From Rhodospirillales bacterium (lineage in GTDB: Bacteria > Pseudomonadota > Gammaproteobacteria > Burkholderiales > Burkholderiaceae_D), in NCBI GenBank assembly GCA_903970305.1, contig CAJCID010000207.1:1-64000 (forward strand): a DNA stretch of 64,000 nucleotides, written 5' to 3'. The notes below the pieces were generated by a model. The model saw nothing but the letters and a program-made list of their open reading frames with translations, was not told the DNA's origin and did not search any database. A program made the position numbers and the translations under genes. Below are positions 47,060 through 56,828 of the stretch, in pieces (within the stretch, counting starts at the first letter, position 1; each line of letters begins with the position of its first letter).

Positions 47060-47815
47060 CTACGACTGGCCCGCTGCGCTCGGGGCGAGTCGGTCGAGGA
47101 GCCCGCGCCGAAACCTCCGGCTCAAAGGCAATCTCGAACCATCGAAGAGAACGACCACCGCCTGGCCGTCCTCGTTCGTCCCGAGACCCCCGATGCGCTC
47201 CAGGTTCACGATCGCCTGCCGATGGATGCGACAGAAGTGGCGCTCTTCGAGCTCGGCACTGACCTCGGCCATCGACCGTCGCAGAAGGTGCGTCCTGGCC
47301 CCAACATGTAAGGAAACATAGTAGTCGGCCGATTCGATCCAATCAATATCCGCAATGGGTACGACCAGGACCTGACCCGCAGTTTTGATGATCCAGCGTT
47401 CTGCGAACGCAACAGCCGCGCCGCGCCGCTCGCTGATGCGCCCCTTGGCTCTTTGCAGCGCACGGCGAAAGCGTTCCGTATGGAAGGGCTTCTGAAGGTA
47501 ATCGATGGCACCGCTGTCGAAGGCCCGGAGTGCATAGTGATCGAAGGCCGTGACGAAGACGAGTCCTGCGGGTGCCGCCCCGCCCAACTGCTCGACGACA
47601 TCAAAGCCGTCGCACTCGGGCATCTCGACGTCCAGAAAGAGCAGATCGGGCTTATGCGCGCGGATCGCTGCGAGCGCCTCCTGGCCCGAGCGGCACTGAC
47701 TTAAGATCCTGATCTGCGCATCTTGTTCGAGCAGCACTCTCAAGTTCTCGAGTGCGAGCGGCTCATCATCGACGATGACTGCGCCGATCGACTGCATGTC
47801 GGGGCGGGTGGGCAT
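47060..47815 (-). CDS. LytTR-family response regulator
   Basis: The 251-aa protein has an N-terminal receiver domain (VIVDDEPLALENLR, phospho-Asp62 in FLDVEMPECDG, Thr/Lys in VTAFDHY and DYLQKPF) and a C-terminal LytTR DNA-binding domain (IADIDWIESADYYVSLHV, CRIHRQAIVNLERI). It starts 11 bases after the sensor kinase stop and ends 55 bases before the oxidoreductase start, so kinase, regulator and oxidoreductase are probably one operon. Confidence 0.94.
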   Translation of the reverse strand: MPTRPDMQSIGAVIVDDEPLALENLRVLLEQDAQIRILSQCRSGQEALAAIRAHKPDLLFLDVEMPECDGFDVVEQLGGAAPAGLVFVTAFDHYALRAFDSGAIDYLQKPFHTERFRRALQRAKGRISERRGAAVAFAERWIIKTAGQVLVVPIADIDWIESADYYVSLHVGARTHLLRRSMAEVSAELEERHFCRIHRQAIVNLERIGGLGTNEDGQAVVVLFDGSRLPLSRRFRRGLLDRLAPSAAGQS

Positions 47816-47826
47816 GGCGTCTTTGC

Positions 47827-48921
47827 CTAGCCCACTGGAAGAATGACGGTCACGATCACCCCCGTGTCGCCCTGGTTGGCGATCTCGAGGCGGCCAAGCG
47901 GGCCATACCGGCCGGAAAGGCGCTTACGCACGTTGGCCAGACCGATGCCACGGGGCTCGCCGGGCGTCTCTGGGTTCAAAGGCGGCCCATCGTTGTAGAC
48001 CGACAGCTTAAGCGAAGGTCCCAGGCGTTCGGCCCGGATTTCGATCAGTCCCCCTGCGGCGCGACGGGAGATGCCGTGGGCGATCGCGTTCTCGACGAGC
48101 GGCTGCAGAATCAGGTTTGGCACCGCAATCGGCCCGAGATCCTCGGCCAGATCGGTCTTGATCCGCAGGCGGTCGGCAAAACGGACCGCCTGGATGCCCA
48201 GATACATGCGCGCAAAGCCGATCTCTTCGGCAAGCGGCACCTCCTGTTGATGGGATCCCTCCAAGACATGGCGCAGAAAGTCACTCAATCGCGCGATCAT
48301 GTCGATCGCCCCTTCGCTCCTGCCGATCCGGATGAGCCCGGCGACGGCGTTCAGCGCATTGAACAAAAAGTGGGGCTCGATCTGGTGCCGTAACGCTGCG
48401 AGCTCGGCCTGGCTTAACTGTTCGGCCAGGTGCGCCCGGTCGACTTCCTGGCGCGAGAGGCGCTCCCGGGAATCCAAGAGCGACGTCGCCATCAGAATCC
48501 CGCTATAGAGAATCAGAGACGAGAGGATCTGATTGGAGAACTTCTCCTGCCACAGGTGCAACAGCGGTGCCGGCGTCATCAGAGGGTTCCAGGGGTTGAG
48601 TGACTCCTCGAGGATGGCCGACCAGCCCGCCGCGATACAGCCAACGAAGAGGCACGCGAGGATGTGCCGCACCCAAGACCCAATCGACCCCCTGGGCAGG
48701 AGAGGGAATTGCCGGGCCATACGCATCAACAGGGGCGTTGCGAACGCCCAGGGGATCCACGAGAGCAGCAGAAGGAAAAAGAGCGGGATCCAGGCGTGAT
48801 GCATACCCTCTGCGCGCATCACGACGACGTCTTGCGTCGCCTCAAAAAGCCCAAGGCCGCCCCATATCCCGGCGATCCAGGTCCACCGGATCGGCTGAGG
48901 GGTTCGCAGGAGCGGGTTCAT
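47827..48921 (-). CDS. LytS/YehU-type sensor histidine kinase
   Basis: Start at 48921 (MNPLLRTPQP); an ATG nine bases upstream is an alternative and neither has a strong ribosome binding site. The 364-aa protein has four hydrophobic segments (about residues 15-30, 45-65, 80-105, 130-150), then a His_kinase domain with LRHQIEPHFLFNALNAV, the phospho-acceptor motif of the family, and a HATPase with PLVENAIAHGI and GIGLANVRKRL. It partners with the adjacent LytTR response regulator. The signal is unknown. It is divergent from the cytochrome P460 gene. Confidence 0.92.
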   Translation of the reverse strand: MNPLLRTPQPIRWTWIAGIWGGLGLFEATQDVVVMRAEGMHHAWIPLFFLLLLSWIPWAFATPLLMRMARQFPLLPRGSIGSWVRHILACLFVGCIAAGWSAILEESLNPWNPLMTPAPLLHLWQEKFSNQILSSLILYSGILMATSLLDSRERLSRQEVDRAHLAEQLSQAELAALRHQIEPHFLFNALNAVAGLIRIGRSEGAIDMIARLSDFLRHVLEGSHQQEVPLAEEIGFARMYLGIQAVRFADRLRIKTDLAEDLGPIAVPNLILQPLVENAIAHGISRRAAGGLIEIRAERLGPSLKLSVYNDGPPLNPETPGEPRGIGLANVRKRLSGRYGPLGRLEIANQGDTGVIVTVILPVG

Positions 48922-49033
48922 GCGGCGCATGATACGCCGCGGGGAAGCGTCGCCGGGACGGTTTGCAGGGGCTGGCCGGTTTCGTGCAGGCAACGGTCTG
49001 GACCGAGATCGGCAAGCGCGCGAGACTCGGGTC

Positions 49034-49717
49034 ATGAAAACACTCCACCCGATGCAAGTCCTTCGAATCCCCGTCGTCATCGCAATGCTTCTGGGGGTCT
49101 CGGGGTTATCGGCCCAGACGCGCGAAGAAGATACCGGGCCTACTTACACCGACCAGGGCGAGCTGAACCTTCCCGAACATTACCGGGAGTGGGTCTATCT
49201 CTCGAGCGGCTTCGATATGAGCTACAACCCCATGATGCGCATGGGCCACCATATGTTCGACAATGTCTTCGTGGATCCAAGGGCCTATCGACGTTTCCAG
49301 GAGACCGGTACCTGGCCGGATAAGACGGTGCTCGTCATGGAGGTTCGCGGGGCCACGGGCAAGGGATCGATCAACCGGCTTGGTCAGTACCAGAGCACAG
49401 AGCAGATGGGGCTTGAAGTGCACGTCAAAGACGAGGGGCGGTTTCCGGGGAGATGGGCGTTTTTTGGATTCGATGGGGGCAAGAGCGCGCAAATGATCCC
49501 CGCGACTGCCGGCTGCTACACATGCCACCAGGCCCACGGGGCGGTGGACACAACCTTCGTCCAGTTTTATCCAACGCTGATTCCGCTTGCCGGGGCCCTT
49601 GGCACCCTGTCCAAGAACTACTTGAAAGATGAGGGCAGTTCCGTCTCCACCGAGAGGCGCGCGATCCTCGGGACCCCAGCGCCACATCCTCCTGCTGTGA
49701 CTCCTCCTCCCAACTGA
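49034..49717 (+). CDS. Cytochrome P460-family c-type heme protein
   Basis: The start at 49034 (MKTLHPMQVL) gives a clean signal peptide (RIPVVIAMLLGVSGLSAQ), so the protein is periplasmic; the frame extends upstream but overlaps the sensor gene. The 227-aa product carries one heme site, CYTCH at 161-165, followed by HGAVDTTFVQFYPTL, the distinctive P460 ending. P460 proteins oxidise hydroxylamine or bind NO and use a Lys-heme crosslink; several Lys precede the heme site but the crosslinking one cannot be named. The C-terminus is Pro-rich. It is divergent from the LytS-type kinase. Confidence 0.9.
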   Translation: MKTLHPMQVLRIPVVIAMLLGVSGLSAQTREEDTGPTYTDQGELNLPEHYREWVYLSSGFDMSYNPMMRMGHHMFDNVFVDPRAYRRFQETGTWPDKTVLVMEVRGATGKGSINRLGQYQSTEQMGLEVHVKDEGRFPGRWAFFGFDGGKSAQMIPATAGCYTCHQAHGAVDTTFVQFYPTLIPLAGALGTLSKNYLKDEGSSVSTERRAILGTPAPHPPAVTPPPN

Positions 49718-49989
49718 ATCACCCGAGCCGTTCGAGGGGATCGCGATCTCCTGCACAAGGATTCGCTTCTGTTCGCTAGCGCACGGAACAGGGGCGACGG
49801 CAATGCGACAGTCCACTGCGTAGGCACGGCCTTCCTCGACCCGGTACTTCTGCCCGACCGTCCTGGAATGCCTGCCGATGCCCTGCCCGGCGGCACGAGC
49901 CGTGCACCGTTGGCACTCGATTCGATCGCTTGCACGTACCGATATTGTGCGCCAGTGATCGGCATGAATCAATCCGGAGAACACAAGTC

Positions 49990-50754
49990 ATGACAGACCT
50001 TCTTAGTCCCCAAGCACCGTCTGCCGATCGATCGGTTGTCTCGGGATTGAATTATCCGGGCGCTACCGCACTTCGGCTGGATCGTGAGACGCGCCCCAAT
50101 AAGCCCCACGAGGACGGGCCTGCCGCGGCCATCGGAACCTATCGATTGGCGGAACTGGAGTGCGCCAAGCGGCATATCCGGATCGGTGCGACCTTATGCT
50201 TTTCCGGCGAGCCCTTTCTGAACCTGTTCAGCATCTCATCGGGGTCGTTCAAGAGCGTGATCCAGACCGAGTCGGGCAACGAACGGGTGAGCGGGCTGCA
50301 CCGCTCGGGAGATCTCATGGGAATGGATGCCATCGGGGCGGGAAGCTATCGGGCCCGAGTGGTGGCCCTTGAGGATAGCCAGGTCCAGGTGATTCCGTAT
50401 CAGAAGTTTCAGAGCCTGGTCCTGCAATCGCCGAAACTGCTCGAACAGCTGCTGTGCTTGATGAGTAACGAGATCAGCCGCAGGCAGGCGATGGCAAGCG
50501 AGCGCGATGCCTCGGCTGAAGCACGGGTCGCGAATCTTCTCGTCGGACTCGCGCAGCAGTCGGCCGAGCGTGGCGCATCGAGCCTGGAGTTTAATCTCCT
50601 CATGAGCCGCCGCGATCTCGGCAGCTACCTCGGCCTCTCCTTGGAGACGGTCAGCCGGACCTTGTCCCGACTCCAGGAAAAAGGGCTGGTCTTGGTCCGC
50701 AACCGGGAGCTGCGGATTCTGAAGCCCGATGAGCTCGCCGCTTTGGGCGAGTAG
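49990..50754 (+). CDS. CRP/FNR-family regulator, FNR-like fold without Fe-S cysteines
   Basis: Start at 49990 (MTDLLSPQA), with GGAGA upstream. The 254-aa protein has a cyclic-nucleotide-type sensor domain closely similar to FNR (ISSGSFKSVIQTESGNERVSGLHRSGDLMGMDAIGAG), a long dimer helix and a C-terminal HTH (MSRRDLGSYLGLSLETVSRTLSRLQEKG). Glu, Ser and Arg in LETVSR are those that read TTGAT in FNR. The N-terminal CxxC cluster is missing, and the position of E. coli Cys122 is Gln (EDSQVQVIPY), so O2 sensing by a 4Fe-4S cluster is not expected. It may respond to redox, NO or another regulator. It adjoins the sugar-phosphate gene block. Confidence 0.9.
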   Translation: MTDLLSPQAPSADRSVVSGLNYPGATALRLDRETRPNKPHEDGPAAAIGTYRLAELECAKRHIRIGATLCFSGEPFLNLFSISSGSFKSVIQTESGNERVSGLHRSGDLMGMDAIGAGSYRARVVALEDSQVQVIPYQKFQSLVLQSPKLLEQLLCLMSNEISRRQAMASERDASAEARVANLLVGLAQQSAERGASSLEFNLLMSRRDLGSYLGLSLETVSRTLSRLQEKGLVLVRNRELRILKPDELAALGE

Positions 50755-50788
50755 GGCTTCAGTCAGCCTTCCATGAGATCAGCATTGA

Positions 50789-51478
50789 TCACCGAGGCTG
50801 ATCGGAAGGCGAATGTGCCTCCGCGCTCGTCGAGCGCAGAGAGGGGGGTTGCGGGATTTCCGCACTGCCGAAGAGGTCATGGCTGTGCAGGATTTCATAG
50901 AGGATCGGAGCGCCTGTTGCCGCGTCGTAGACCTCCGCCCGAAGCCCCACTTTCCGCGCTGCAAGCACATTCTCCATGCGATCGTCGACAAAGAGGATCG
51001 ACGCTGCAGGCTGTCCGAGGCGGATCGTGATCTCCTCGAAGAATTCGGGTTTGGGTTTGGCGATGCCCAGGTGGCACGAGTAGAACTCCTGCTCGAAGAT
51101 CTCCCGATAGTTCAGAACGGCGGACATATGCTCGGCGCGGAGTGACTGCTGATTGCTTGCCAGATGACAGGAAACCCCGGACTGCCGTAAGGCGCGCACG
51201 AGTTCGATCACGTCCGGATAGACCACAATACCGTTCAGGACTTTCAGAACCTCCTCGAGAGAGCCCTCGAGGCGCCACTTCTTGAGCACGTCCGTAAGCC
51301 TCTCGGCAAAGTCCAGGGATTCGAGGCACTCGGATTCGGCCTCTTCGATGGCGGCCGTGAACTGATCCAGCGCGCGCTCGCCGGATCCGGCGAGCAGAGG
51401 CGCAAAGCCGTCGCGCCAGGACGTGCGCGCGCGTTGTACAACACCGTCGGCATCGAAAAGAAGGGTATCGATCGTCAA
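50789..51478 (-). CDS. HAD-superfamily hydrolase (subfamily IA)
   Basis: The 229-aa protein has the HAD motifs: nucleophile and acid in FDADGVV (Asp9, Asp11), the Thr/Ser motif II as LASNQ, motif III Lys in GIAKPKPEFF and the acidic motif IV VDDRMENVLAA. The helical cap between motifs I and II suggests a small phosphorylated metabolite as substrate, for example a sugar phosphate given its neighbours. It is convergent with the FNR-like gene; the two stops are 35 bases apart. Confidence 0.9.
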   Translation of the reverse strand: MTIDTLLFDADGVVQRARTSWRDGFAPLLAGSGERALDQFTAAIEEAESECLESLDFAERLTDVLKKWRLEGSLEEVLKVLNGIVVYPDVIELVRALRQSGVSCHLASNQQSLRAEHMSAVLNYREIFEQEFYSCHLGIAKPKPEFFEEITIRLGQPAASILFVDDRMENVLAARKVGLRAEVYDAATGAPILYEILHSHDLFGSAEIPQPPSLRSTSAEAHSPSDQPR

Positions 51479-51649
51479 TTCGAAGGGTCGTTGGCAGAAG
51501 TAGGGTCAGCGGATGGTCGCATTATTCTCGGGTCGTGGCCTCCTGTAAAGGATGCGCTCGTCATGCGGCGCCAGAGCCAATCGCCGCGGCAGGGACTTGC
51601 CTGGCCAATGCCTCGCGCCCCAAGTCGCTGAACGATCCCTACGCGCGGC

Positions 51650-52849
51650 TCACACGGTCTCGCTGGCGAGCGCCTTCAGCCGCTTCAGAAGCGGGGTGGC
51701 CATGGGGACCGTCAGCATCGTGCTGCCCACCGCCATCAGCAATAAGGCAGTGAAGGTGGTGCTCGTGATGACACCCTTATCCAGCAGGATGTTGACGAAG
51801 ATGATCATGATGAGTGCCTTGGTCTGGAGCAGCCAGCCGATCAATCGGCTCTCGAGTTTGGGCCAGCCCAGGAGCCTGCCCGCGAGGGAGGTTCCCGCGA
51901 GCTTGCCTGCGACCGAGGCGATGAGGAGCCCAGCAGTGGCCAGAGCGACAGCGGCACCACCCATGGTCCAGGTCGTGCGCAGTCCCGTGCTCAGAAAAAA
52001 GACCGGCATGAGGAGAAGGAGAACATTCTGCCGTAGTCCGTCCATCTGTTTCTGATCGAACCAGTGGCTGTCCATCACCGCTCCCGAGAGGAACGCCCCC
52101 ACCATGAAATGCAGACCTGACCAGTCCGCGCCCAGCCCACACAAGGGCAGCCAAATGAGGCCCACGTACCATCGATCGCGCTCTCCGAGCCGGACCATCA
52201 GCCGGCGAAAGCCCCAGGCCGCGAGCGCGAAGCACAGCAGGAAAGCCAGCTGCCGGCCGATGCGGTGCCAGTCCATCAGAATGAGCGCAAGCACGCCCCA
52301 GATCGCCACATCGTCCAAGCTCGCGTAGCGCAAGATGCGCTGGCCAACGGGCGCGCGCAAGATCTCCAGTTTCTCCATGAAGAGAATCAGAATCGGCAAC
52401 GCCGTGACGGCACTGGCCATACCGACCCCGAACACAAACTGCCAGGTTGCCGCGTTGGGTCCCATCCAGCCGCCGAACTGGGCCATGACGAGGGCGACCG
52501 CCGAGCCCAACAGGAGCGGGGTCCCGAGCGCGAGGCCGGCCGTGATACCGCTGTCGCGCCGGTGCCTCCAGACGCCGGCCAGATCCAGTTCGATCCCCGC
52601 GATCCACACGAAGCCCATCACCGCCCACCAGGCGATTCCATTCAGCGCCTGCGTGACGCCCGGATTGAAGACGAACGCATAGTAGCGCGGGAACGCTGCC
52701 CCCAATGCTCCGGGGCCAAGCAGAATTCCGGTTGTGATCTGGACGACGACCAACGGTGCGAAATGTTCGGTCCTTCCCAGGCGCCAGACGAGGTAGGGCG
52801 CTGTGAAGATGATGACCATGGCGACCAGGAAGATCTCGCTGTCGCTCAT
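51650..52849 (-). CDS. CPA2-family Na+/H+ or K+/H+ antiporter-like membrane protein
   Basis: Start at 52849 (MSDSEIF) behind AGGAA; an upstream TTG is less likely. The 399-aa protein has about 12 hydrophobic segments and typical CPA2 features: GILLGPGALG, GIELDLAGVW, ASLDDVAIWGVLAL with the Asp-Asp pair of the transport site, and FFLSTGLRTTW. It ends shortly after segment 12, so no cytoplasmic RCK/TrkA domain is present. Inner-membrane cation/proton exchange is expected; the ion cannot be told. Confidence 0.9.
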   Translation of the reverse strand: MSDSEIFLVAMVIIFTAPYLVWRLGRTEHFAPLVVVQITTGILLGPGALGAAFPRYYAFVFNPGVTQALNGIAWWAVMGFVWIAGIELDLAGVWRHRRDSGITAGLALGTPLLLGSAVALVMAQFGGWMGPNAATWQFVFGVGMASAVTALPILILFMEKLEILRAPVGQRILRYASLDDVAIWGVLALILMDWHRIGRQLAFLLCFALAAWGFRRLMVRLGERDRWYVGLIWLPLCGLGADWSGLHFMVGAFLSGAVMDSHWFDQKQMDGLRQNVLLLLMPVFFLSTGLRTTWTMGGAAVALATAGLLIASVAGKLAGTSLAGRLLGWPKLESRLIGWLLQTKALIMIIFVNILLDKGVITSTTFTALLLMAVGSTMLTVPMATPLLKRLKALASETV

Positions 52850-52944
52850 CGATTCCTGGATTCCGGACAACGAAAGACAAGGTGGAGGGGCATGAGAGGC
52901 TCGAAGCTCCGGGTTTGCGGATCAGGGATCCGGTGCACGCGTTG

Positions 52945-52977
52945 GTTCAACGCATGTTCAACGCATGTTCAACGTAT
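52945..52977. repeat. Three tandem copies of an 11-bp unit
   Basis: GTTCAACGCAT, GTTCAACGCAT and GTTCAACGTAT run head to tail just upstream of the antiporter gene and downstream of the aldolase gene. Confidence 0.9.
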
Positions 52978-53100
52978 GATGCGGGCCTCTAGCCTACTTG
53001 AAGCGCGCGATGTCCGCTCGCGAGAGCCCTGTCCTGGGTTCGCGGAGCTGCACCGAGTCTTAAGAGGTGCGGGCGCCTTCGTGCTGGGTCGGCCGTGGGC

Positions 53101-54132
53101 CTAACCCGACTCCATCCCGAGGTTGTAGCGACCCTCGACGGCCGCGCGATTGCAGCGGGCCCGATGCAAGAGTGCCTGTTGGGCGCTGCCGCGATTGGCC
53201 GCCTGGCCTCCCCAGATCTCGAGCGCCGGCTGTTGGAGTGCGCGGCCGAACGAAAACGAGACCGGCCAGGGCAGAGGGGTCGCAACGCCGGTCTCGGGAC
53301 GATGCATGGCGTCCAGGCACGCCGAAGCCCGCTCGCCGGACTGTCCCCCGGAGAGAAAGGCGATACCCCCGACCGCCGCGGGGACAGAGCGCAACAGACA
53401 ATGCAAGGTCGAGGACGCAACCTGATCGACGCGGTCCGGCTCAGCACTACTGGAGCCGGCCAGGACCATATTGGGTTTCAATATCATCCCCTCGAGCATG
53501 ACGCCTTGTACAACGAGTTGCCGGAATACCTCGTGGAGGACCTCCTCGGTCACCTCCTGACATCGACTCCTCGTGTGCCCGCCGTCCATCAGCACCTCCG
53601 GTTCAACGATCGGCACCAAGGATGACTCCTGGCAGAGCGCCGCGTAGCGGGCTAGCGCCAAGGCGTTGGCTTCGATCGCAGCCCGGCTCGGAATTCCCTG
53701 GGCGATCGAGAAGACCGCGCGCCACTTGGCGAAGCGCGCACCCATTGCGAAGTAGGTCTTCAGCCGCGTGCGTAAGCCATCGAGCCCCTCGGTCACTTTC
53801 TCAGTGGGATGCCCGGCCAGCGTCTGGGTTCCCTGATCGACCTTGATACCAATGAGGATCCCGGCCTCGGCCAAGATCTGCACAAAGTGTCGGCCCTCTG
53901 TGGTGCACTGGTACAGGGTCTCGTCATAGAGAATGGCGCCACTGATGGACTCGCCCAAGCCTGGGGTCGTGACGAGAACCTCCCGGTAGGCGCGCCGGTT
54001 TTCTTCGGTGCCGGGCAGTCCGATACTCGCCAGGCGCTTGTTGCAGGTGCCCTCGCTCTCGTCCATGGCCAAGAGGCCCTTGGCGCTTGCAAAGAGCTTC
54101 TGAACCGTGCCGAGCAAAAGGGAGGTCTCCAT
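53101..54132 (-). CDS. Class I fructose-bisphosphate aldolase
   Basis: Schiff-base aldolase interconverting fructose 1,6-bisphosphate with two triose phosphates. The 343-aa product is the eukaryotic-type class I form: GLLAMDESEGTCNKRLAS at the N-terminus, GIKVDQGTQ, FAKWRAV with active-site Lys, VPIVEPEVLMDGGH, and the Schiff-base Lys in MILKPNMVL, then GIAFLSGGQS. Start at 54132 (METSLLLG) is preferred for family length; an ATG 18 bases upstream is possible. It follows a 64-aa gene by 33 bases, and both follow phosphoketolase on the same strand. Confidence 0.95.
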   Translation of the reverse strand: METSLLLGTVQKLFASAKGLLAMDESEGTCNKRLASIGLPGTEENRRAYREVLVTTPGLGESISGAILYDETLYQCTTEGRHFVQILAEAGILIGIKVDQGTQTLAGHPTEKVTEGLDGLRTRLKTYFAMGARFAKWRAVFSIAQGIPSRAAIEANALALARYAALCQESSLVPIVEPEVLMDGGHTRSRCQEVTEEVLHEVFRQLVVQGVMLEGMILKPNMVLAGSSSAEPDRVDQVASSTLHCLLRSVPAAVGGIAFLSGGQSGERASACLDAMHRPETGVATPLPWPVSFSFGRALQQPALEIWGGQAANRGSAQQALLHRARCNRAAVEGRYNLGMESG

Positions 54133-54165
54133 GGGGCGTGGCCATCGCATCGGATGCAGGCGGCC

Positions 54166-54360
54166 CTAGCCGCCCGGATCCTGCTCGATGGTATCGAGCG
54201 CCTTGCGCACTGCAGCGAAGATGAGTCGGTCAGAGAGCGCCTCGTCGATGTCGGGGATGTCCCATTCGAAGATCGCGCGGTATTTCTCGACAAGATGTTT
54301 CACGTCGCGATTGAGCAGCTTCACCCGTGCAACGAGCTCGGGTTGTTCGATCTCTGGCAT
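54166..54360 (-). CDS. Small hypothetical protein, 64 aa, between phosphoketolase and aldolase genes
   Basis: Start at 54360 (MPEIEQPELV) follows AAGGAACAAGGCG, a good ribosome binding site; the longer frame upstream overlaps the phosphoketolase stop region and is unlikely. The protein is acidic and helical, with VARVKLLNRDVKHLVEKYRAIF followed by DIPDIDEALSDRLIFAAVRKAL. Not recognised. Its place between two sugar-phosphate enzymes on one transcript suggests a linked or regulatory role, which is inference. Confidence 0.65.
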   Translation of the reverse strand: MPEIEQPELVARVKLLNRDVKHLVEKYRAIFEWDIPDIDEALSDRLIFAAVRKALDTIEQDPGG

Positions 54361-54452
54361 CGCCTTGTTCCTTTGTCCTGTGTGGTTGCCCTGTCGGGTG
54401 TCCCTCCAGCCGGGCGCGCATTGCGCTCGCCCGCCGGAGTTGCTCGGTGCAG

Positions 54453-56828
54453 TCAACGGGCCTTGGGGCCCGGCCATTTCCAGTCGATGATCTCGGGCAG
54501 ATCCTTGCCATGCTGGTCGATGTAGTGCTTGTGCTCGATCAGTTTGTCTTGGGTCATCTGTTTCAGATAGGCGCCGGGACTGCCCAGACCCGGCAGATAA
54601 TCCACGACGTCTTGCACCAAATGAAACCGGTCCAGCTTGTTTTGGACCCGCATATCGAAGGCCGTCGTGATGGTGCCCTCCTCATGGTAGCCATGCACAT
54701 GCAGGTTGCGGTTCGTGCGCCGGTAGGTGAGCCTGTGGACGAGCGACGGATAGCCGTGAAAACCGAAGATGACGGGCTTATCGGTCGTAAAGAGAGAATC
54801 GAAACCCTCCTCGTCCAGGCCGTGAGGATGCTCGCTGGCCGACTGCAGTTTCATCAGATCGACGACATTGATGACGCGGATCTTGAGCGCCGGCAGATGT
54901 TCGCGCAGGATCGATACGGCCGCAAGAATCTCGAGCGTCGGAGTATCGCCGCATGAAGCCAGTACGACATCGGGTGCGCTGCCCTGGTCATTGCTGGCCC
55001 AGGGCCAGATGCCGATGCCCTCTGTGCAGTGGATCACGGCCGCCTCGATCGTGAGCCACTGGGGCAGCGCATGTTTACCGGCGACGACCACATTGACGTA
55101 GTGGCGGCTGCGCAGGCAGTGATCGACGACCGAAAGCAGACAATTGGCGTCCGGTGGCAGGTACACGCGCACGATGTCCGCCTTCTTGTTGATCACGTGG
55201 TCGAGAAACCCCGGATCCTGGTGGGTGAAGCCGTTGTGGTCCTGTTGCCAGACGTGCGAGGTGAGCAGGTAGTTCAGCGACGCGATCGGCCGCCGCCAGG
55301 CGAGCTCCGCGGTGACCTTGAGCCACTTCGCATGCTGGCTGAACATCGAGTCGACAATCCGGATGAAGGCTTCATAGCTGTTGAAAAGGCCATGCCGGCC
55401 GGTCAACAGATATCCCTCGAGCCAGCCCTGACATTGGTGCTCGCTCAACATGGAGTCGAGCACGCGCCCACCGGGCGCCAAGAATTCATCCCCGGCGAGA
55501 AGCGTTGCATCCCATTGCCGGGGGGAGACCTCGAAGACGGCGCCCAAGAGGTTCGAGAGCGTCTCGTCGGGCCCGAAAAGGCGAAAGTTACGCTGGTCCT
55601 GGTTGAGCCGGATGATTTCGCGCAAGAATGGGCCGAGCACAGCCGTGTCCTGGGCCTGCACCAGACCGGGGGCGGGCACGACCAACGCATGGTCGCGAAA
55701 GTCCGGGAAACGCAGGTCCCGCAGCAAGCGGCCGCCGTTCGCATGCAGGTTGGCCCCCATCCTGCGGTTTCCTTCAGGGGCGAGGCGGGCGAGTTCGGCG
55801 ACGAGTCGTCCACTGGCATCGAAAAGCTCCTCGGCGTGGTAACTTTTCATCCAGTTCTCGAGCAGCGCCACGTGTTCGGGATGCTCTGCATCCACGAGGA
55901 GCGGCACCTGGTGGGAGCGAAACGTCCCTTCGATCTGCAAGCCATCCACCATGCGTGGACCGGTCCAGCCCTTGGGGGAGCGCAGCACGATCATCGGCCA
56001 ACGCGGTCGGTGGGAATCTGCTGCATCCCGAGCGTTCTTCTGAATCTTCTGGATCTCGGCGATGGCCTCGTCGAGCGCAGCGGCCATCATCTGGTGCATG
56101 AGCGCCGGGTCATCGCCTTCCACGAACACCGGAGCCCAGCCACAACCCCGAAAGAATTGCTCCAGTTCATCATGCTCGATGCGCGCGAGGATGGTGGGAT
56201 TGCTGATCTTGTAGCCGTTCAAGTGCAGGATCGGCAGCACTGCACCGTCGGTTTGCGCATCGAGCAGCTTGTTCGAATGCCATGCCGTCGCCAAGGGGCC
56301 GGTCTCGGCCTCGCCGTCACCGACGACGCACGCGACGATCAGTGTCGGGTTGTCGAGAACGGCACCGAAGGCATGACTCAACGAGTAGCCCAGTTCACCA
56401 CCCTCGTGAATCGAGCCTGGCGTGGTGGGCGCAACGTGACTCGAGATCCCGCCGGGAAACGAAAACTGTTTGAACAACTTGTTCAGACCTGCCTCGTCCT
56501 GGGTGACGTTTGGATAGACCTCGCTCCAGGTCCCTTCGAGGTAGACGTTGCCCACGATCGCCGGACCGCCGTGTCCGGGACCTGCGACGTAGAGCATGTC
56601 GAGGCCGTACTTGTTGATGACGCGGTTCAGATGGACGTAGATGAAGTTCTGGCCGGGTGTCGTGCCCCAGTGTCCGACGACGAGCGGTTTGACGTGGGAC
56701 AGCTTCAACGGCTCTTTCAGGAGCGCGTTGTCGTACAGATAGATCTGACCTACCGAGAGATAGTTGGCGGCCCGCCAATAGGCGTGCATCTTGCTCTCTA
56801 GGTCCGCGCTCAGGATGTCGGTGGTCAT
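54453..56828 (-). CDS. xfp: Phosphoketolase (xylulose 5-phosphate/fructose 6-phosphate)
   Basis: TPP enzyme that cleaves xylulose 5-P or fructose 6-P with phosphate to acetyl phosphate plus an aldose phosphate. The 791-aa length is typical. Visible motifs are [77 protein letters not shown] (split here for reading), the TPP motif GDGEAETGP and LHLNGYKI. The ribosome binding site is weak. It heads a minus-strand unit with the 64-aa gene and aldolase. An 18-bp perfect inverted repeat lies about 180 bases upstream. Confidence 0.96.
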   Translation of the reverse strand: MTTDILSADLESKMHAYWRAANYLSVGQIYLYDNALLKEPLKLSHVKPLVVGHWGTTPGQNFIYVHLNRVINKYGLDMLYVAGPGHGGPAIVGNVYLEGTWSEVYPNVTQDEAGLNKLFKQFSFPGGISSHVAPTTPGSIHEGGELGYSLSHAFGAVLDNPTLIVACVVGDGEAETGPLATAWHSNKLLDAQTDGAVLPILHLNGYKISNPTILARIEHDELEQFFRGCGWAPVFVEGDDPALMHQMMAAALDEAIAEIQKIQKNARDAADSHRPRWPMIVLRSPKGWTGPRMVDGLQIEGTFRSHQVPLLVDAEHPEHVALLENWMKSYHAEELFDASGRLVAELARLAPEGNRRMGANLHANGGRLLRDLRFPDFRDHALVVPAPGLVQAQDTAVLGPFLREIIRLNQDQRNFRLFGPDETLSNLLGAVFEVSPRQWDATLLAGDEFLAPGGRVLDSMLSEHQCQGWLEGYLLTGRHGLFNSYEAFIRIVDSMFSQHAKWLKVTAELAWRRPIASLNYLLTSHVWQQDHNGFTHQDPGFLDHVINKKADIVRVYLPPDANCLLSVVDHCLRSRHYVNVVVAGKHALPQWLTIEAAVIHCTEGIGIWPWASNDQGSAPDVVLASCGDTPTLEILAAVSILREHLPALKIRVINVVDLMKLQSASEHPHGLDEEGFDSLFTTDKPVIFGFHGYPSLVHRLTYRRTNRNLHVHGYHEEGTITTAFDMRVQNKLDRFHLVQDVVDYLPGLGSPGAYLKQMTQDKLIEHKHYIDQHGKDLPEIIDWKWPGPKAR

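Noticed and set aside
55029-56801. 590-residue frame antisense to phosphoketolase
   Set aside because: Long antisense frames are common in GC-rich genes; the phosphoketolase on the other strand has clear motifs throughout. Similar antisense frames over iscS (18270-19706), hscA (22022-23098) and fhs (23912-25363) were rejected for the same reason.
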